From Papaver somniferum (lineage: Eukaryota; Streptophyta; Magnoliopsida; Ranunculales; Papaveraceae), in NCBI RefSeq assembly GCF_003573695.1, contig NW_020650526.1:2587531-2651530 (forward strand): 64,000 nucleotides of DNA, given 5' to 3'. The notes below the pieces were generated by a model. That model was not told where the DNA came from. It saw only the letters and a list, made by a program, of their open reading frames with translations, and did not search any database. The position numbers and the translations under genes were made by a program. This document shows positions 60,614-64,000 of the stretch, one piece after another. The stretch's first letter is position 1; every line of letters begins with the position of its first letter.

Positions 60614-60773
60614 TGTTCGAGGAGATAAAAGATGTGGAGACAAAAGATGGGGAGCCAAGAAGAAGAATATCTTATTAGAGAGATTAGGGTAAATGCATTA
60701 CATACTTTTCCTTAATATAAAATCCTAGGAATCTAGTTGGACCGCACACCCATGGACCGTATGCTCTGTAATA
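60614..60773 (-). repeat. Copia 5' LTR
   Basis: 160-bp repeat of 42013-42170, starting TGTTCGAGG and ending CTGTAATA (one change from the other copy's CTGTAACA). Confidence 0.85.
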
Positions 60774-60778
60774 CTAGA

Positions 60779-62065
60779 AGATTTCAACAAAAATATTAGA
60801 TTCAAAATTGGGGCGGGTAAGGATACTAGATTTTGGGAAGATTTTTGGATAAGTGATGGAAGATTATGTGATATGTTTCCTTTGGCATATGAAGCTTCAA
60901 GGACCAAAGAGTTTGTGGTGGCTAGTATGTATGACGTTAGGGATTGTGATATAAGGTGGAATTTTATGTCTAGAGAAAGATACCCCCAAATCATATCAAA
61001 TGAAGTCTCCACAATATCAAATCTTCTCTCTTCCATCTCCATTGAAGAAGGTATTTTGGATAGTCGAATTTGGGTTGGAAGTGAACATGGTCACTATACG
61101 GCGAAGGATGGTATAAAGAACGAAGGAGAACAAGTTGAACCAACATTTCCAATTGATGTTGTTTGGAGTCGTGAGTATCCTTGTAAAATAAATTTCTTTC
61201 TTTGGCTCATTTCTCATGATAAGGTAATGACGGCGGATAAACTTATAGGAAGGGGCATGGATATTTCAAGTGTTTGTTGTTTTTGTGAGGAAAATGATGA
61301 AACTAGCTCGCACTTATTCTATGATTGTTGGAGGACCCGAAGAATATGGAACTACTTTGTCCAAGGATGCCAATTTCGGTGGACTTATGATTCAAATGTC
61401 ACCACAACGGTGAAATCTTAGAAGTTTAATTGGGGAGATGAAAGACTTAGTGGAATATGGAATAATATCCCGATTGCAATATGTGGTGTATATGGAATGA
61501 GCGAAATGCACGAGTCTTCGAAAGAAAAAAGAAAAATTTTGTAAGCCTCATTGAAAATGTTAAACTCCAAGCGTTCTTTTGGGTGGAGTCGAACACAAGG
61601 ATGTGAGTTTTCATCTGTCCGCAAACAATGGGAGCAAGTGGCGTATGCCTTCACAACGGCTGTTATTCTATGATTGTTGTTTTTGTGAGGAAAATGATGA
61701 AACTAGCTCGCACTTATTCTATGATTGTTGGAGTACCCGAAGAATATGAAACTACTTTATTGAAGAATGCCAAATTCGGTGGACTTATGATTCAAATTTC
61801 ACCACAACCGTGAAATCTTGGAAGTTTAATTGGGGAGATGAAAGACTTAGTAGAATGTGGAATAATATCCCGATTGCAATATGTGGTGTATACGGAATGA
61901 TCGAAATGTAAGAATCTTCGAAAAAAAAAAAAAAAATTTCATAAGCCTCATTAGAAATGTTAAACTCCAAGCATTCTTTTGGGCAGTCGAACACAAGGAT
62001 GTGAATTTTCATCTGTCCGCAAACAATTGGAGCAAGTGGTGTATGCCTTCACAACGGCTACTAAT
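60779..62065 (+). pseudogene. L1-type LINE, second half (zf-RVT region), with tandem duplication
   Basis: Continues the LINE broken at 42012. The frame 60780-61421 reads FKIGAGKDTRFWEDFW, then RIWVGSEHGHYTAKDGI, VWSREYPCKINFFLWL and CCFCEENDETSSHLFYDC, the zinc-binding zf-RVT motif at the C-terminus of plant L1-type polymerases. About 390 bp (61276-61665) are repeated at 61668-62060, including this motif. Frames in both units are broken. No clear poly-A tail marks the 3' end. Confidence 0.85.
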
Positions 62066-63454
62066 CTGCGGAATACGACACCGAACGTATTTCAGTTCAA
62101 ATCCCTGGACCTCTGTTATTACACAGCAGTGTATTGGAATCCATCTTTTGATCAAAGTAACCAGGGAGCCCAAGACATTCGAATTTCTGGATCAATTCGA
62201 CATAATCCGTTTGGATATAGCATATACCAAATTAGATGCGCGTTCCTTCCTTCACGAAGTCATGAAAGTAACCGTTGCTACTGTTATAAAATGGAATTGA
62301 TTCTCAATGTTTCTCATAAACGATAGATCATTAACCATTACTCTCAAATCTCTTTTCGTCACAGTTTAAGAACTCCCATATATGGAAAACTATCCAACAA
62401 CGGAATCATACTGGACTCAAACTTCAATGAACATTAATGTCCCAAACATCAGGTTCATGCACTTATCTGATGATAAGTTTCTCTATTACATTCTCTTTGA
62501 CTTTTCACACGAAGTCTTGAGTTCTCCTCCTGATCCAAACTCCAAAAGTAACTCAACCAGTCAGTTTGACGAAACCTTGAATATATCACAAACGAAGTGA
62601 TATTTTTCAAGAGACGGATCTTTCTTCTCACCACATTCCGTGGTCATCATAAATGTCATGAAACCACCAGAACCGTAAAGTGATTTATCTTTTGTCCAAG
62701 GGTCTGACACCGAAATCTAGTTCATGCCAAACTTGCCGTGAATTCAGAATTCATAAGATTGGACTTCATCAAATCCAGATATTTAGGGAGAAGGATTTGA
62801 ATCTTTCAAACCGATACAAGTAGGGGTTTCTCCTAACAGAAATAAATGTAGGAAGCAGATCGACTGGAGTTGCTTCTCAAGCGATCCAAAGTCTTTACAG
62901 AGAATTGTTGATGACCACTAACTTGCAACAATTGAACCACCCTTCTCTTGATTAATTCACCATTAAAACAATGGTGACGGTTCACATAAAAGATTACTCC
63001 CTTCTGATAAAAGATGCCTTTCCAGAGAGTCGGATGCATGGCTCAAAACTTAATGCGTCCACACGTTCACATGGCAGTTATCGTGATCAGCCATGAAAAG
63101 GATACAACGAATAGCCACGTGAAAGGATACCACTGTTTCCGTGTTAAACGTATCATGCAGCACAATCTATTTCCAGAGCAAAGAAATAACAAGATTCAAG
63201 ATATACGGTGATGCATTTGATCATATACTTCCCACGAAGAAGTTCAAGCCAATCATGCTTTCCGATAGAGTTAAGATACAGTACAATAATGTAATGTATA
63301 TAGTGCTCAAGTCAGGATGGAAATGTATATTATGAACACAAAATTATCCATCAAGTGCATGCGTGTTCTATTAAAAACCAATAGACAAGTGAAACTAACC
63401 AAAAGCAAGTTCCGCAAGAAACCGTAAACTAAGGACCTGAATTGTCTTTAAGAT
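62066..63454 (-). other. Internal 5' part of the minus-strand LTR element, unidentified
   Basis: By position this should be leader and gag of the element whose LTRs are at 39920 and 63455. Neither strand gives a domain I recognise. Plus frames such as 62382-62600 and 63141-63335 look protein-like but are short. No standard PBS is visible next to the LTR. Confidence 0.35.
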
Positions 63455-63597
63455 TGTTGGAAATAATATGCGGTTTCCGTTTCGGTTTCTCGGAAATCAT
63501 TTTCATGCAAACAAAATAATAACAAAGAAAACAGTTAGAAAGACTTATAAGATTGGTTGATCGAGGCGAGGTAATCCTCTTTTTTTAAAGACAATTC
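63455..63597 (-). repeat. 5' LTR of the minus-strand LTR element, cut by another LTR
   Basis: Matches 39920-40056 (from TGTTGGAAATAA to GACAATTC) with one 6-bp expansion (CGTTTC). The match stops where a new sequence starts at 63598; the rest presumably continues beyond the window. Confidence 0.78.
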
Positions 63598-64000
63598 TGT
63601 TGGAAAACGATTAATAAAAAAGGATTTTTAAAGTTTTAATAAAACTTATAATTTATTGTTTTCTTTTGTGAATGAAACTTATTAGTCCTCACATTGTGGA
63701 GTTTCCAATTTTAGTAGTTTTAAGAGGCTATATAAACCTTTTAGTCCCACATCGGGGAGTTTTTCTTCTTAAGTTGTATTTGTCGATTATATAAACAAAT
63801 TCTCTACTTTTGTAAAATCAATGGGAAAGGGGTTGCTCTATATTTTAGAGGGGCCCTCAAAGGAAAATATTTTATATTGTTTTCTTATGCGCTCGCGATT
63901 TTATTTAAGGGTTTTTTCGGAGTTGCCAAGCTCAAGTTGAGCATCTACTACATATGCTAATAGTAGGTGTAGAAGGGTGTTTTATCCTGGAGATATCCGT
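63598..64000. mobile_element. Start of another LTR element (window-truncated)
   Basis: Begins TGTTGGAAAACG exactly where the older LTR breaks. It carries AGTCCCACATCGG and TAGTCCTCACATTGTGG motifs and a TATATAAAC box near 63793, in keeping with a plant LTR. Without the far end, orientation and family are open. Confidence 0.6.

Larger units (their letters stand above)
42013..60773 (-). mobile_element. Ty1/copia element on the minus strand, split by Athila
   Basis: Flanked by the duplication ctaga (42008-42012 and 60774-60778), which lies in the LINE reading frame. LTRs are short (158 and 160 bp). The plus-strand left LTR is followed by CTCCCCCTTG, the complement of the AGGGGGAG PPT of copia elements. 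Without the Athila insertion the element is about 7.0 kb. Pol fragments are Tork-like by wording of the motifs. Heavy decay shows great age. Confidence 0.85.

Overview
The window is intergenic DNA from a flowering plant. The organism is inferred only from the transposon families: Ty3/gypsy Athila and Tat lineages, Ty1/copia, an L1-type LINE, hAT and pogo-like DNA transposons. An AT-rich background and repeats nested up to four deep point to a medium or large genome. I see no intact host gene, rRNA, tRNA or CRISPR array. Nearly all coding sequence is transposon-derived and broken by stops or frameshifts.

Left block (1-20986). A Tat-lineage element, Tat-A, begins before the window and ends at 20986. 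Its 5' LTR is split by a young non-autonomous Athila-like element (1095-8415, TSD catga). Tat-A keeps gag, a broken protease and the tail of integrase; RT and RNase H are gone. Between pol and the 3' LTR it carries a decayed gene on the opposite strand with a plant mobile domain (PMD), consistent introns, two probable leader exons and its own TATA box. The 3.6 kb LTR holds several tandem-repeat arrays.

Middle block (20987-39519). After a spacer rich in AACCGTAA/TTACGGTT dyads comes an LTR-leader-like sequence split by a second Tat element on the minus strand (Tat-B, 22348-32739, TSD attat). Tat-B has gag, protease, RT, RNase H, a second RNase H and integrase, all damaged. It is followed by a hAT transposase remnant, a tandem duplication, a hAT miniature element with a perfect 8-bp TSD, a 1.5 kb segment between 20-bp direct repeats that holds another hAT-like element, and about 2.4 kb without a convincing gene.

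Right block (39519-64000). This is a nest: a pogo-like remnant; an LTR element on the minus strand (39920 to beyond 63597); a 5'-truncated L1-type LINE (about 40976-62065); a copia element on the minus strand (42013-60773, TSD ctaga); and an 11.8 kb Athila-type element on the minus strand (42769-54545, TSD ctagc). A further LTR starts at 63598 and leaves the window.

Two links deserve attention. The Athila-like non-autonomous element and the full Athila element share PBS type, terminal bases, PPT and three non-coding blocks, so the first may depend on relatives of the second. The antisense PMD gene in Tat-A is the most gene-like cargo here. All domain calls are by eye from translated motifs.
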